From: Pleurodeles waltl
Taxonomy: Eukaryota; Chordata; Amphibia; Caudata; Salamandridae
Assembly: GCF_031143425.1 (NCBI RefSeq)
Contig: NC_090448.1
Span: forward strand, 532,350,313-532,414,312
Length of the DNA: 64,000 nucleotides
Direction: 5' to 3'
Below the pieces are notes generated by a model, which saw only the letters and a program-made list of their open reading frames with translations, was not told the origin of the DNA and did no database searches. Positions 23,020-35,448 of the stretch are shown here, piece by piece. Position numbers and translations under genes: made by a program. Each line of letters starts with the position of its first letter. Position 1 is the stretch's first letter.

Positions 23020-23520
23020 AGATCTCCGAACCAGTGGCATGCCCCGAAACCGGTGCCAGGGTGCTTGTTTCCAGTCCAGGGAGGACCTGGCCTAGTAGTT
23101 CGGGCTGGAATGTTCCCATGGGGAGCAGGGTCAAGGCTGATTTCCATATGGGTGGGACCAAACTGGGGTTGCATGGTAGGTAAAAAAAACAATGAATTGG
23201 GATCTGGCTCTGAGCGATGGCTAGTGGATGAGTGGCTAAGTGCGCCGGGTATGCCCAGATGTGGGTCCTGGGCTCACTGTATCACTGGATTCCACTTAGC
23301 CTGGCTGATGTGGGGTAATACTCCGAAACCAGTCCTAGGATTCTTGCTTCTGGCCCAAGAGGCCCTGGCCTGGCAGTTCGGGCTGGACTGTCCCTCTGTG
23401 GAGCAGGGTCAAGACTGATTTGCATATGATTGGGTCCAAACTGGGGTGGTATGGTGGGCCAAAAAACTTTGGATTGGGATGCGGCCCAGGCGATTGCCAG
23501 TGGCTGACAATAATTCAAGC
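23020..23520 (+). repeat. Tandem duplication, about 279-bp period (2 units)
   Basis: Unit 1 from CCGAAACCGGTGCCAGG (23044) and unit 2 from CCGAAACCAGTCCTAGG (23323) share TTCGGGCTGGA, GAGCAGGGTCAAG, TGATTT-CATATG, CCAAACTGGGGT and TTGGGAT in the same order. Units differ by substitutions, so the duplication is old. It may be a tandemly arranged interspersed repeat. Confidence 0.8.
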
Positions 23521-25231
23521 ATTCCATCCGTCACTGTGTTGTTTTTGCATTTGCCCCCTCATCCACTCGCCTTGCATAAGGGCATGGAGGTTAGTGGGGA
23601 CTAGTTGTCTGTTTAATTAATTCATGTAATGTATGTTTAACCTCATGGTCACAGATACTGATAGGTCAACTAAGTCCTATATCCTTCCAGTGTTGTTAAA
23701 GTGATTACCATTGAGCTGGGGCATTATAAACATCTGTAATGTAGCTCCAAGATGCATTAAGGTGAGTTTTACAAATACGTATGTTACATGTTATGTTATC
23801 TTTACAAAAATAACACAGGGAAGCAAACAACAGATCTGATTTTTTTTGGTTTCTATATGAGAGCACTGAAGAGTTGGCACCTGTCCATCTCCTCCCTAGT
23901 CCACACCATTTTGTAGGACAAAAATGAGCATTACAGCTCACTGATATGCCTGCAGTCTTTGTAATTGTAAACAGGCCACAGGAGCAGCTGGCAGCTGTCC
24001 TACTTCTCCATGGCATACAACATTTTGTGGGTAACAGAAGAGTGAGCCACCTAACAGCTGTCCTTGTTCTTAAGAAAGCCTACCCTCACCCTTGTTAAAG
24101 TGGACGGGGCAGGACTACACCCCATTGGGCCTTGGGCAAGCTGGGTGGTTTGAAAAACATTCCCCCTACACTTGAGCAAGGTGGGTGAACAAAAGAGAAA
24201 ATGTCTCAAACCTCGCCATTGCTTATGGTAAGAGGGTTAAAATGCCCCTGTCCCCTCCACCCTTTTGCAAGGGAGGCTACAAAAGCAATGTCCCCTAACT
24301 CCTTCCCACCATGGGAGAAGTTGTTGGGTTAAAACATTAAATAAAACATTTGCACACACTTTCTTAACATTCTGCACCTCTACCTTTGAGCAAATAGTAG
24401 CTCAGTTCACCCAGCACAAAATAAGCTTTTTTACTATAACTAAGAGTTCCTTGTCATATTTTTCCGAGGCCCGGGTGGGGTTTTTAATTCTGTTTGTGAA
24501 ACTGGAGGAATTTGGCAACTCCGTGATTTACTTGTAACGTGGAGTTCCCTCCAAATTCTGTGGCAGATTTTGTTTTCCTGTTTGAAAAATGAAATGACAA
24601 TAAGAACAACATGAAGCTCCAGCAAGTGAGCTAACAGGCATGAGTGAGATGTGGCACCCCTTGCCATGATTTCTGGTCACTAGGAAGCCTTCCTTCACAA
24701 TTTTCGAATGCGGGTGGTCACAGGCGGTTGCAGTCAGAGGGCTGCTTCTCAAGTGGATGTACTATTCGAGAAACAGCAAAATCACAACATAATGTGCATT
24801 TTCCACCCAGTAGCAGAATTCTGCATAATCTCATAGAGTTTTTATTTCACTCTGTGGAATACTGTAGAGTGAAATTCCACCCACCTCTAATTTTTATTCG
24901 CCATCTGTTGTGTGTTTTGCTTGCTTCCCTCTGCTCTTGGTTTGGCATTTAGGGCCAGGCCACTTCTTAGTCTGTGCTCTGGCAGAGCTCTACTTATCAA
25001 TCTGATCGCTTATACACCCTTGTATCTGATCTCATGCTCACAAAAAGCAGTTAATATTCTGAAATTCAGAAATTCTTCATGGATACACACTAGTAAGTAT
25101 TCATTCCATAATGTCCCATGATGCAATAAATGTCAACCAATAACCCCAGGAAGCTATTTACATAAGGTTTATAGCCTCTGGACTCTCATTTGGTTAATGT
25201 TGTGTTGCTGCTTCCTAAAATCTCTAACCAT
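23521..25231. other. No recognised genes
   Basis: AT-rich sequence with short frames and no motif I can name. Confidence 0.4.
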
Positions 25232-25401
25232 GGGCATGATTTAGAGTTTTGCGGATGGGTTACCCCATCACAGATGTGACGTATATCCAGTCCGCCGTAT
25301 TGTGTTTCCAATAGGATTCAGAGGGATCGTAATACGGCAAACATGATCTCCATCACATTTGTGATGGAGTAACCCCATCCACCAAATTCTAAATCAGGCC
25401 C
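25232..25401. mobile_element. 170-bp MITE with long terminal inverted repeats
   Basis: The first roughly 49 bases (GGGCATGATTTAGAGTTTTG, then GGATGGG and CCATCACAGATGTGA) and the reverse complement of the last ones (GGGCCTGATTTAGAATTTGG, GGATGGGG, CCATCACAAATGTGA) pair with only a handful of differences. An inner pair GCCGTATT/AATACGGC extends the foldback. No coding capacity. The target duplication is unclear (flanks CAT and TAT). Confidence 0.85.
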
Positions 25402-26783
25402 TATATGGCTCTTTTTATGCTTTAACCAGTTGTTCTTGAGATGTTCCAACCACCATGTGTAAACTATACTTTCAGTTAAACATATATTAAACAATCCACA
25501 AAGTCCCCATATTCAGTAAATACAGAGCAATATATCAAATGCTGCGTAGCTTTATATTTTTCTTCTATTTATAGATGTTGAACAACATCACGTTTCATTT
25601 TAGAATTGTAACACAGTAATCTGAGAACGTGTTCTTCATACTTTCCATCCCTGTGCAATCTAAAAAATACAGCAAATATTTGGTGTACTCGGTCATCTGT
25701 TTTCCCAAATCCCAGTGTTTGAGTGTGGCCTTTCTGAATGTTTTACTCCATTGAGATGTTTAAAACATACACAAACCTATTCTTATTTTTCTGTCTTTTT
25801 CTTTACATTATAATAGCTCTTGTTGTATTTGCTTTTTTGTGCACTTTTTCCTGTCTGTGCCAAGGATATTCTGTTTTCCATCCACTTTCTGTGAATTTCT
25901 GTGTAATCACCTAAAACTACTATATAAGTTCATCCGTTGATATCCTCCTATTAAGCCTTAGCATCTCACTATCTGCTAGCAGTTCCTTCAATTACTGCAT
26001 GTGAAAACTGGCCACACAGAGCAGATTATTTATATTGGTTTTCTTATTGTACACTTAATGTACTCTGTAATTTGCAATTGTCCTACTTATTTCTTAAAGA
26101 AGTCGGCAAAAATATAATTTTCAGTTTTGAATTTGCCATGTAATATTATTTTAGTGGTAGCCCATGTGGTTCTTCATAATTGCCCAACCAAACTAGAACT
26201 GAATCTTCGGTATAGCACAAGAGAGCCTGGATTTCATACTGCTTTTCTCAATGTTTGTTATTCTGGCTGTTTCATTTTTCCACATTAAAAATATTGGCGT
26301 CAAAAGGTGCTTTCTTAGAGCCCATGGCCGGTCCTGTTAATTGAAAATAATACTTATCTTGCTAATGTCGATAAATGTAGCAAAACTTATATTTTAAAAT
26401 TGGCAAGATGAATGTCTTCTCTTTCCCTCTCACACTGTTCTCAGACATGCTGATTTTGCAAATTCTGTGTCATTTTCTTGTGAAATATTACTTCATAAGC
26501 TGTATGTGTCCATCATGCATATTATTATATTCTCTTCTGTGTCATGTTATACCAGTATTTTTGTAAATAAACCTGTAGTCTAACAAATATATGATTACAT
26601 TTTTGCACAATGTAAAAATTCGCAAATTCAGCCAATGGTTGAAATAGTGAATTAATTCTTACAAGCAGGAGTCTAAAGGGGGATTCCTGCCAAGACTCCA
26701 TACTAATCACATTTATAACCAGAAAATCATATATAACATACTGTTATTCTCTCATGAATCTTGTCAGATTCATCCTCATTTTT
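25402..26783. other. No recognised genes
   Basis: AT-rich, read on both strands; nothing identifiable. Confidence 0.4.
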
Positions 26784-29152
26784 GAAGATGGTATCAACCC
26801 TTTAAGTGGTATGTGAACACTGTGTAAAGGGTCAAGGGGTTCTCCTGTGAGTGGACAGGGCTTGCTATGCAATCCCGAAAATTTTCTATTTAGGGTTAGT
26901 GTGGTCGAGCAGCCTTAGGCTTAACACAGAGGAGTGCAAGACATCTACAGATACATACAATAGTCAATAAATGAGACTTGCACTCAAAAAGGAGATCCAC
27001 ACCAATTTATAAAAATAGCAGGCATTTTTATATATGTATAGGCATCAGAGAAAAATCATTCAGGTAAGTACATTTTTGAATAAGAATTCTTTTCACTTAA
27101 AAAGTGGACACAGTGCAATTTCTGAATTCTGCAATGCTATCCTATGGGAGGAAAACAAGTTCTGCAAACAGGTAGAGTACAGCAACTCACAATACCAATC
27201 TCCAGGAATAAAGGTGAGTAGTGGGCAAGGACCAAGAGAGCATCCACAGTACACCCTCAGCAGCTAGGTGAAGGCCTGGTGCAGAGTGCACAATAGCGTC
27301 AGGTGCCCAGTACGTTCCTGTGGGGATCGGTCACTGCGGAAAGAGACTGCAGGATGTGGCCAGGTGGCCAGGAGGGCTGAACTAGCAGCGGGATTCAGGC
27401 CTCACGATACTCAGACATAGGTAGGAACCTTTGGTCCTCTTCTCCATGGCTCAGGGGTGACGGGTGCAGAGGTGTCCTAAGGTGTCAGATTTTTATGACC
27501 TGAGCAGTCGCGGGGTAAAGGGGGTCTGTGTGGAGAGGCTGAAGTCATCACTGGCGATGCATTCTGACTCTGGAGGGCTGGGCAACCTTGTTGGCCCCGG
27601 TGGTCAACTTCAACTCAGGTCAGAGAGGTTGGGTGCAGTGGTGACTTCAGGGGTCGGGGTTTTGTGATTTCAAAGGCTTCAGAGACTCTTCTTTTGGAGT
27701 TTGCTGGTAACAGGTCTGCTGTTCACAGTAGGTCTTAAGTCTTTTTCAAAGGCAGTCCTCCCAGGGTTCCTGGAGTCAGAGCTGCAGGACGGGTCACCTT
27801 TGGTGTAGATTTTGACGAGGAATGCAGACAGGCCGGCGGGGTTGGTACCAGGTCACCTGCTTCTTTTCTCCTTTTCTGCTGGTATGGCTCTTCAGTGCCC
27901 TTGGTCTCCTTAGATCATCAGGATCTGCTTCTCTGGTGCCAGGGGCTCCCCTAAATACTGAATTTAGGGGCATTAGGGGTGTGTAGAGTAGGAGCCAATG
28001 GGCATCTGAATCTTGGGGTCACTATATCCCCTCTATGACCACTTCTTGTGGAAAGTGGGCATAACCCTGTCCCAGAATTCCTAGCTATGACATCTCAAAG
28101 ATGGCTATCGCTGGAAAATCATGCCCACTTCGCCGTGGCTCACCTTAGGGGTGGTACTAGCCTGGAGGTGGCATGCCTACCTGACTAGATCATTTTTCGG
28201 CCTGTCCAGGTGCCAAATGGTCTCTGGACAGGGAGGGTGGCCTCCTCTCCTGTGAAGGGAGCCAGATTTGCATTTTAAAGGCAGCAGCCCTTTGAGCCTT
28301 GCTGCCTTAGGAAGGCTAATCAGCAGGTTATCCTGTGAGAGGGGTGTTATACTCTTTTCCCGGACAGGCTTTTGTTCTGGGCCTCCTGAGAGCAGAAGGC
28401 TCTCACCCTAGGGGGCCAGAACCATGTCTTGGTCGGCAGGCTGGCGGAAACTGGTCAGTGAGCATACCAGAGGCTGGTAGGATTTCAGGGGGCACCTCTA
28501 AGGTGCCATCTGCGTATGTGTATTGGCAAATCTGACACTTTGTTTGACAAATCGGGGTTCAGTGTTGGTTCACCAATAAGAGATGCTTGATACCAAACAT
28601 CCCTATCTTCAGTGAGGCCATCATGGAGCTGGGGAACTCATATTGACCAGTGTCCAGTACATGCATTTAAAATGGCTTCCCTGGTCACTTATTATGTTTG
28701 AGAATCGACAAAGACATAGTAGGGGCACTTCTGCTTGTGCAGATATACCCTCATGTGTAATATAATGCACCCTACCTCAGGGTTGTAAGGCATGCTAGAG
28801 GGGTGACTTATATATATTGCATGCAGTGTTAGGGGACACGGATGTCATGCAATGGCAGCCTGTCATGTGCTTGGTGAGGGGTCCCTTAGAGGGGCACAAT
28901 TCCTTCTGCAGCCCTTAGGGGCCCCGTTTAGTACCTCAGGCCCTAGGTACCTGGGGTACCTATAAGTCCCTAGACTTAAAGAGAGTGCTAAATGAATTGC
29001 CAATTGGGGAAACAATTGTAGAGTTTAGGGAAAGAGATATGGCACTGGGGACCTGGTTAGCAGGAACCCAGTGCACTGTCAGTCAAAATCACATCAGATA
29101 CCAGGAAGAAAGTGGGGGGGTAACCATGTCGAAAAGAGGCACTTTCCTACAT
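26784..29152 (-). repeat. Long 3' LTR (about 2.4 kb) of Gmr1-like element B
   Basis: On the minus strand the LTR starts sharply as TGTAGGAAAGTGCCTCTTTT at 29152, just after a purine-rich tract (GGGAGGAGGTCA). The start resembles that of the solo LTR at 35449 (TGTGAGAAAGTAGCCTCTTT), and both then read GCATGGTTACCCCC or ACATGGTTACCCCC, so they belong to one LTR superfamily. The other boundary near 26784 is approximate. Confidence 0.6.
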
Positions 29153-29211
29153 GACCTCCTCCCAAATGAAAGAGGATTAAACTAATCTTTCCCAAGAGAG
29201 TCTTTAACTTC

Positions 29212-29732
29212 TAAGTGGAAAAACGTGGAAAGACCATCTCCATTGACATGGTCAGCATCAGGTCAGTGTTCCACGGTAAAGTCCATTCCCTGTAGGGAGA
29301 TGGACCACTTTAACAGTTTGGGGTTTTCACCTTCCATTTGCATTAGCAACCCGAGAGGCCTATGGTCAGTTTGAACAAGGAAGTGAAAGCCAAACAGGTA
29401 TGGCCTCAGCTTCTTCAGGGACCAAACCAAAGCAAAAGCTTTCTTGCCAATGGCATTCCAATGCTGCCCTCTGGTCTAATGAAAGCAACAGGTTGGTCAT
29501 GACCATCATCATTGATTTGGGATAGGACTGCTTCTATCCCATGTTCAGAGGCATCTGACTGCATTATGAACTGCTTTTTGTAATCTGGAGCTTTTATAAC
29601 AGGTGCTGAGCACATTGCTTCTTTCAGAGTGTCAAAATCCTTTTGACAGCTTGCTGTCCAGTTCACTTTCTTGGGCATCATTTTGGAGGTCAGTTCTGTG
29701 AGAGGTGCCACAATGATGCCATATCCTTTCAC
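29212..29732 (-). pseudogene. RNase H region, element B
   Basis: The piece 29732-29415 shows the RT-RNase H join (VAPLTELTSKMMPKKVNW, then QKDFDTLKEAM) and the RNase H start IMQSDASEHGIEAVLSQIND. Further down, broken frames toward 29212 include the counterpart of the TDHKPL and DGLS regions. Stops and frameshifts rule out function. Confidence 0.65.
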
Positions 29733-30677
29733 AAACCTCCTGTATTACCCAGTCAATCAAAGGAATACCCTGACTTGGGTCCAGGTGATTGGAGCTACCC
29801 AGTCCAGAATTGTCTGGACCTTGGGTTTTATTGGCCTGAACTAAGCCTCCACCTAAGAGGTGAGCCACGTATACAACCTGACCCTGCCCTATCTGGCACT
29901 TGCTTGCCTTGATAATGAGGCCTTCACTTTTCAGAGCCTCAAGGACCTTGCCAAGGTAGATCAGGTGATCCTGACAGGTAGCGCTAAAGACAGCTGCACT
30001 AAAGTCTTCTAACCCAGCCAGGACTTTATTCACCAACCTTTGGAAGGTGGCAGGGGCATTCATTAGTCCAAAAGGCATAACATTAAACTGATAATGCCTA
30101 TCAGGAGTGGAGAATGCTGATTTCTTTGTTGTTCCAGGTGACAGACCTATCTGCCAGTACCCTGATGTGAGATCAAAAGTACTGACATATTTGGCTGTCC
30201 TAACCTGTCAATTAGTTCATCAGCCCAAGGAATCTGGGTGTGCATCTGTTTTGGTCATAGCATTGAGGCCCCTATAGTCCACACAAAACCCCATTTCTCT
30301 CTTTCCACCTTGGAATGAGGCTTGGGGACTAAGACAATTGGGCTGGCCCAGGGGCTCCCAGAGTTCTCAATGACTCCCAATTCCAGCATATTGCTTACTT
30401 CAGCTTTGATGCTCTCTTTAACATGATCAGATTGTCTGTAGATTATTTTATTTGTGACAAGTAAGTTGTCCCCAGTGTCCACATCATGTGTACACCAGGT
30501 AGTCTGACCAGGGGTCAAAGAGAAGAGCTCAGCATACTTATGCAAGACTTGCTTGCAGTCAGTCTGCTGTTGGTCAGTGAGGGTGTTTGAAAAAAATACT
30601 CCTTTAAACTGAGCCATCTTTGGGGTTGCTGGAGAGGAGATCAGGGAGAGATTCAGTCCCAGCTTCCCGTTCTTCAT
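29632..30677 (-). pseudogene. Reverse transcriptase, element B
   Basis: The N-terminal piece (30677-30255) contains ELFSLTPGQTTWCTHDVDTG, KAEVSNMLELGVIENSGSPW and ASPIVLVPKP. The C-terminal piece (30078-29632) contains MPFGLMNAPATFQRLVNKVL. The active-site YxDD segment is damaged: where element A reads AAYLDDIAVFS, here the text goes AAVFSATCQ, an in-frame loss of the catalytic aspartates. A dead copy. Confidence 0.75.
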
Positions 30678-31600
30678 CAGAGCATGATGATCTCAGCTCT
30701 GCAATGATGGGGTTTCTAGTGATTGACATGGATATCCCTTTTGGGGTTCCTGCAAAAGTCAAAGTCCACCAGATGACTTCTCCTTTTCTTGCCAGGATAA
30801 GGTAGGATCCACTTCCTTTGTCTTGGAGGGTCCTAGGAGCCACAGACTCTAAAGTCCACACTTTCTGCCCAGGGTGGAACTCAATTAGCGCAGCATTTTG
30901 GTCATCCCAGAGCTTCTGGAGCACGTGGCTGTCCTCAAGGTTTTTGGATGCTTTTTCCATGTACTCACCCATTTGAGAGCGAAGCACATAGTCCAGAATA
31001 TTCTGTTTAGGTTCTCTAGGAGGTCTCTCCCATCCCTCCTTCACAAGACAAAATGGTCCCCTCAAAGGATGCCCAAACAGAAGTTTAAAGGGGGGAAAAA
31101 CCTACTGCCTTCTGTGGCACTTCCCTGTAAGCCAAGTAAGACATTCCATCTCCTTGTGGGTTCTTCAGGGAGACCACCGGTTATACCTTTCAATGTCTTG
31201 TTGAATCTTTCAACAAGGCCATTGTTTCAGGTAGCCAGGCATGAAGTTTGTACCTCTGTCTGACACCACCTTCTTTGGAAAGCCCACGCCGGTAAAGATA
31301 CCAATAAAGGCCCTAGCTACTGCATGGGCAGCAATAGTCCTAGACGGAATTGCCTCGGGATACCTGGTTGCATTACAACCAGTATAAATCGATTTCCTGA
31401 TGATATTAGAGGGTCTAGGGGACCAACAATGTCAATCCCTACCCTCTCAAAGGGGATTCCATTTGCTGGAAGTAAAATTAAGGGGGCCTTTGGGTGGCCA
31501 ACTGCCTTCACACTGGCTTGACAGGTGGCACAGGAGTTACAAAACTCCTTTACCATCTGGCCTGAAGGAGGCCCGTGGACACTGGTGTTCACCCAGGCAC
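30604..31600 (-). pseudogene. Integrase, element B, N-terminally truncated
   Basis: The frame at 31600-31317 has KEFCNSCATCQASVKAVG (the Cys pair of the zinc domain) and RVGIDIVGPLDP (first catalytic Asp). The piece at 31065-30604 has the C-terminal part: AALIEFHPGQKVWTLESVAP. The region holding the second Asp and Glu (31316-31066) is frameshifted. It overlaps the start of RT, confirming INT before RT. Confidence 0.7.
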
Positions 31601-31959
31601 TTCTAACCTGCGGGCAGTGACTGTCTGTCTCAGTGAGGGAATACTGTGGCAGTCTTTGGTGTGCTGAAGAATCTGATGGCCTTCCAACATCGCCACTGAG
31701 GATAGTGCTACGGGCTCTATGTTCTCTCTCATGTAATATGCTGCCCCGCTGGCAAGGGTGTCTAAAGCTTGTCCGTCTCCACATACTGGACTCACGAATG
31801 CTACACATACACCCTCTGTGTGTGCTGCCACCCGGAGTGCTAAGCGATGGGCGTGTGCCACTATTCTCCACCCAGAAGAACCTAGCAATGGGTAAAGACA
31901 AGCAGACGAAACCTCCACCCTTCTCAACCTCGCATGGATAAATTGCAGCTTGAGGAGGA
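31601..31959. other. Junction segment between element B and LINE-P
   Basis: No homologous domain can be named. It may be the 5' part of LINE-P or the far end of element B; neither a TSD nor an LTR tip is visible at either side. Confidence 0.35.
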
Positions 31960-32735
31960 GACGTCCTGGCATAGTCTAATCCTACCAGAGGGAACCCAGA
32001 CAAGATTTTACAAGAGATCCAAAACTCGCAAGCCACAGTTGAAAACAAGATCAGAGAAGTGAGTTTGGATATGGCTCTACTTCAGCAGGATCTCAAAAAA
32101 TGCCATGACCCGCATATCAGAAGCGGAGACACGAATTTCCTCAGTGTGAGATGAAGCCACAGAACTGATGACCAAGGTGAATCGCCAGCTCAATCGTACC
32201 CATGAATTTCAACAATAGACAGAAGATTCCGAGAACGGTTCGAGGCGCAACAACTTGTGATTTGTAGGATTTCCCGAGGAATGAAGAGTCCCAATATGCA
32301 GACTTCCTCAAAATATGGCTGAAGTCCTGGATGCCACCTTACAAGTTAACCGCATGGTTTGCTATTGAATGTGCCCACAGAGCTCTCACAGCTAAACCTG
32401 TGCCCACAGAGCTCTCACAGCTAAACCTCCTCTGGAGCCTCTCCCAGGGTGATGATCGCCTGCTTCTTTCATTTTTGAGATAGGAACTCAATCTTAAAGG
32501 AAGCTCACTTACAAACTGACCTCCAATTTCAAAATCCAAAAATCCTTATAGTTCCAGATTAGTCATGAGAGCTTCAAGCCGCCGTTCCTACGAACATGTT
32601 AAACAGAACCTAAGAGCGTTGCATTTGTCCTACATGCTCTTGATCCTGGCTTGTCTCAAGGTCATACATGCCGAAAAATCGAATTTCTTTGACACTCCTG
32701 AATTGACTTGGGAATGGCTAACAGAGGAACAGTAG
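31960..32735 (+). pseudogene. L1-type LINE ORF1 remnant (LINE-P)
   Basis: Broken plus-strand frames give, in order, a coiled-coil-like stretch (ATVENKIREVSLDMALLQQD near 32020-32085), NGSRRNNL then FVGFPEE (about 32235-32280), and a C-terminal part with VKQNLRALHLSYMLLILAC and SNFFDTPELTWEWL (about 32600-32720). This is the layout of L1 ORF1 RNA-binding proteins (coiled coil, RRM, C-terminal domain). Many stops. Confidence 0.65.
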
Positions 32736-33399
32736 CTTTGAGGCAAAGCTTGTTCACCCCCCTCTTCTCGTCCAGCTCCACCTCACACATCTGGAGCGAA
32801 GGAGAGGAGCATTGGTCACTCTAAACGGTCTCCCACCAGATGCCGTCAGCTTAGTGGAAAGAAACATCCTGCCTCATGAGTGCCAAATTCTGGCTCCTCA
32901 GCGCCCCCAGCTCCGCACTGCGGAGATCCCTCTCTGGACCTTGAGCTGGGAGACCAGACTTCGACATGAGTCAGAGAGCGACTGAGCCAGATACCCTTGA
33001 TATGTCTCATCTTCTCTGCGAAGGCATGCCACTCAGTCTGCAGTGGTTGGCTTGATGATACTTTTAGCCTATAATTTGGAGGGGTCCACCACTCCACATC
33101 ACACACGGTTTTCCTTGGTCAGTGTTGGGGACTGGGTTGAGGGCAACACGTGATTTTTCTTTTGGGGGGAAGTATGGGGTGGGGAGGAGTTGGGGGGAGT
33201 TTGTGTTGTATTTGACTAGATTCTTACAGTATTGTTTACTTAATGCGTATCTCACCGTGTGTCTTTTTAGATTGTAACACAGATTAGCTGTCTCAGTGTC
33301 ACGAGGGGTCCTAGCACGAGTCCTATTCTACACACCACTCTTTCTGAGCAGGCTCCTTGTTGTCACCAACTCATACTTCGATCCGGCCCACCATGCTAA

Positions 33400-34340
33400 C
33401 ACACCCATTGCAGTGCCCCATACAATGTAGTGACATGTGAAGCAACTTCTATTCTCCATCCTACTTTTACAAGAAACACATTTAATAGGCATTTCATGTC
33501 CCTTCCTAGCCAGATGCGGGTTTGACCATGTCTATCAAGTGGGATTCACATGAGGTCCTGTAGGTGTGGCAATACTTCTGTACCGTGGTTTTCCACTGGT
33601 GGAGAAGTATGGCACAATGGTTAGAGCAGCAGACCCTGATGCAGAGATCTGGCTTGGGACCAGGGTTCAATTCCCGCCTAGGTGGGTCTTGGGCTCAATT
33701 CCCTTGGACCAGATAATTCTTGCCTCAGTGCCTCATCTAATTAATGGGTCCCACTCTGTAACTCTGGGCAATAGCTTGCTTAATTTCCACAATGGCCCTG
33801 ACAGCGCTTGGATGCCTGACTTCACCCTGGGGGCTGCCCAGGAGTGGGCGCCTCACAGGGAAAAGCCAGGAGGGGTTCCACAGCGGTATGCGTACAGCAC
33901 CTTGGGTGAGTAGTGTGCTATACAAGTGCGAAGTTTAGTGTTTACGTGGTGCATCAATCATGGTTGGAACCCAAGGGTAGGTATGCTGCTCTGGCAGGTA
34001 TGTCAGAGGGTCATCCCGTAAATATGGTACGTGTGTATGCCCCCCTTATGGTGCTTGAGTCATTCTTTGATGCTCTTGCAGACATAGTTGCACAGATGGC
34101 CCCAGGTGTAACCATCATTGGAGGGGAACATGAACAGGAACCTTGATTCTGCTCTGGACATCACTGGAACCTCATCTGAGGTCTGACGTTGTTGCTCCAC
34201 CTCTGTATGCAAGTGGTTAACTGGTCTTGGCCTCTGTGAGGTATGGCGGACTTGGCACCCCCAGTCCCGGCAATACACTCACACTTCAGCAGCACATCAC
34301 ACAAATGCTCGCATTGACATGATCTTTATACCAGCTACTG
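33400..34340 (+). pseudogene. LINE-P endonuclease domain, interrupted by a SINE
   Basis: LLQETHLIGISCPFLARCGF at 33460-33520 is the N-terminal endonuclease motif with the catalytic Glu. After the SINE, 33950-34135 reads PKGRYAALAGMSEGHPVNMV, then RVYAPL and VTIIGGEHEQ; the normal GGDFN has become GGEHE. The order matches L1-type endonucleases. Dead by motif loss, stops and insertion. Confidence 0.72.
33605..33945 (+). mobile_element. tRNA-derived SINE
   Basis: The head carries an A-box-like TGGCACAATGG (33610-33620) and a B-box-like GGTTCAATTCC (33664-33674), 44 bases apart, as in RNA polymerase III promoters of tRNA-derived SINEs. The body runs to about 33945 and ends with GTGCTATACAAGTGCGAA. 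It splits the LINE endonuclease frame. A clean TSD was not found. Confidence 0.65.
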
Positions 34341-34394
34341 ATTTCTCATCAGTTACACAAATCCAACTACTTGCCTGAGGCATCTGGGACCACG

Positions 34395-35448
34395 CCCCTA
34401 TCCTCTTAGGCACTGGTGCATCTGATCCGGTCGGGGCGACCCATGTGGCGCCTTAATGTGTGGATCCTGCAGGACAAATGCTTTGTTGGTGGGATTCGTA
34501 GAGAGATTGCATCCTACTTTGAGATTAATGAAGGCACATTCCAATCTAAAGCAACACTGTGGGAGGCATATAAAGCTGCTGTACGAGGCCATGCCAAGGC
34601 CCTTCGTAGACAACAGAAGAGGACATAGCAACCCCATATTGCCCACTTAGAGGCCAGCGCACTTGAATTAGAGACATACCTGGCCCGGAAAGAGTACTAT
34701 GAAATTGACTACGCCCCAGACCTGGTGAGTGAGGTAATCCAGTCCCAATTCCTAGAGGTGGCAAAATAAACCTGGCATGCCTCTCAGGTGCGGATATACG
34801 GATGGGAGATAAAAACTTCAAATTACTCTACTGGCTCGCAAGTAGGCTCATGGCAGGATGGCTCATACCTGAAGTGAATGACTCCACGGGGACTCCACAT
34901 AGCATCTCCTACGGCATAGCAACCACATTCCCTTGCTAATATGCCACCTTGTATAAGGCAGTTCCCAGATCTGGCTTTAGATAAAGAAACAATGCTTCTT
35001 TCTGAAATCCCTACACCTTGTATCTCAGTTTCTAATCGCCAGGTAGTAGACCAACCTATTTCTCTAGAAGAGATTGACGAAGCAATCTCAGCGCTAAAAA
35101 AACAGCAAAACTCCAGGCCCAGAGAGCTACCCTATTGAGTTTTACTGGAAATTTAGTGACATCCTTACTTCACATCTGCACAGTCTTTATGAAGAGGCAA
35201 TGGAAATAGGAGCATTTGCTCATGACCTAGATCAGGGCATTATAGTGGTCCTGCCAAAAATACAGCCCCCTTCCACTGCATGTGCGGTCTATCGCCCGAT
35301 CTCTTTAATTAACAGGGAATTCAAAATTTATGCTACCGTCTTGGCTAACTGCCTGCAACCAGTCTTGGGGTCCTCGATTCACTCTGGCCAGTGCGCTTTA
35401 TGGCAGTCCATAGTACTAAACACAGTCTGTGGCACTTGCATGTTTCAT
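34395..35448 (+). pseudogene. LINE-P reverse transcriptase, first part
   Basis: Frames at 34416-34628, 34941-35138 and 35200-35472 contain, in order, RPMWRLNVWILQDKCF, GTFQSKATLWEAYKAAVRGH, QPISLEEIDEAISALKKQQN and VYRPISLINREFKIYATVLA then LQPVLGSSIHSGQCA. These are the pre-RT region and RT motifs of L1-clade LINEs. The frame is cut at 35448 by the solo LTR and resumes at 53859. Confidence 0.75.

Larger units (their letters stand above)
26784..31600 (-). mobile_element. Gmr1-like LTR retrotransposon B, 5'-truncated
   Basis: On the minus strand, integrase (about 31600-30604) is followed by RT (30677-29632), RNase H (29732-29212) and a long LTR. Gag, protease, the integrase N-terminus and the 5' LTR are missing; the element abuts plus-strand LINE sequence near 31.6-31.96 kb. 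Integrase again precedes RT. Domain sequences are diverged from element A, so the two are different families with the same layout. Confidence 0.78.

Noticed and set aside
33605..33680. A functional tRNA gene, from the A- and B-box-like motifs.
   Set aside because: No cloverleaf can be drawn with proper acceptor and anticodon arms, and a long unrelated body follows; a SINE explains it better.
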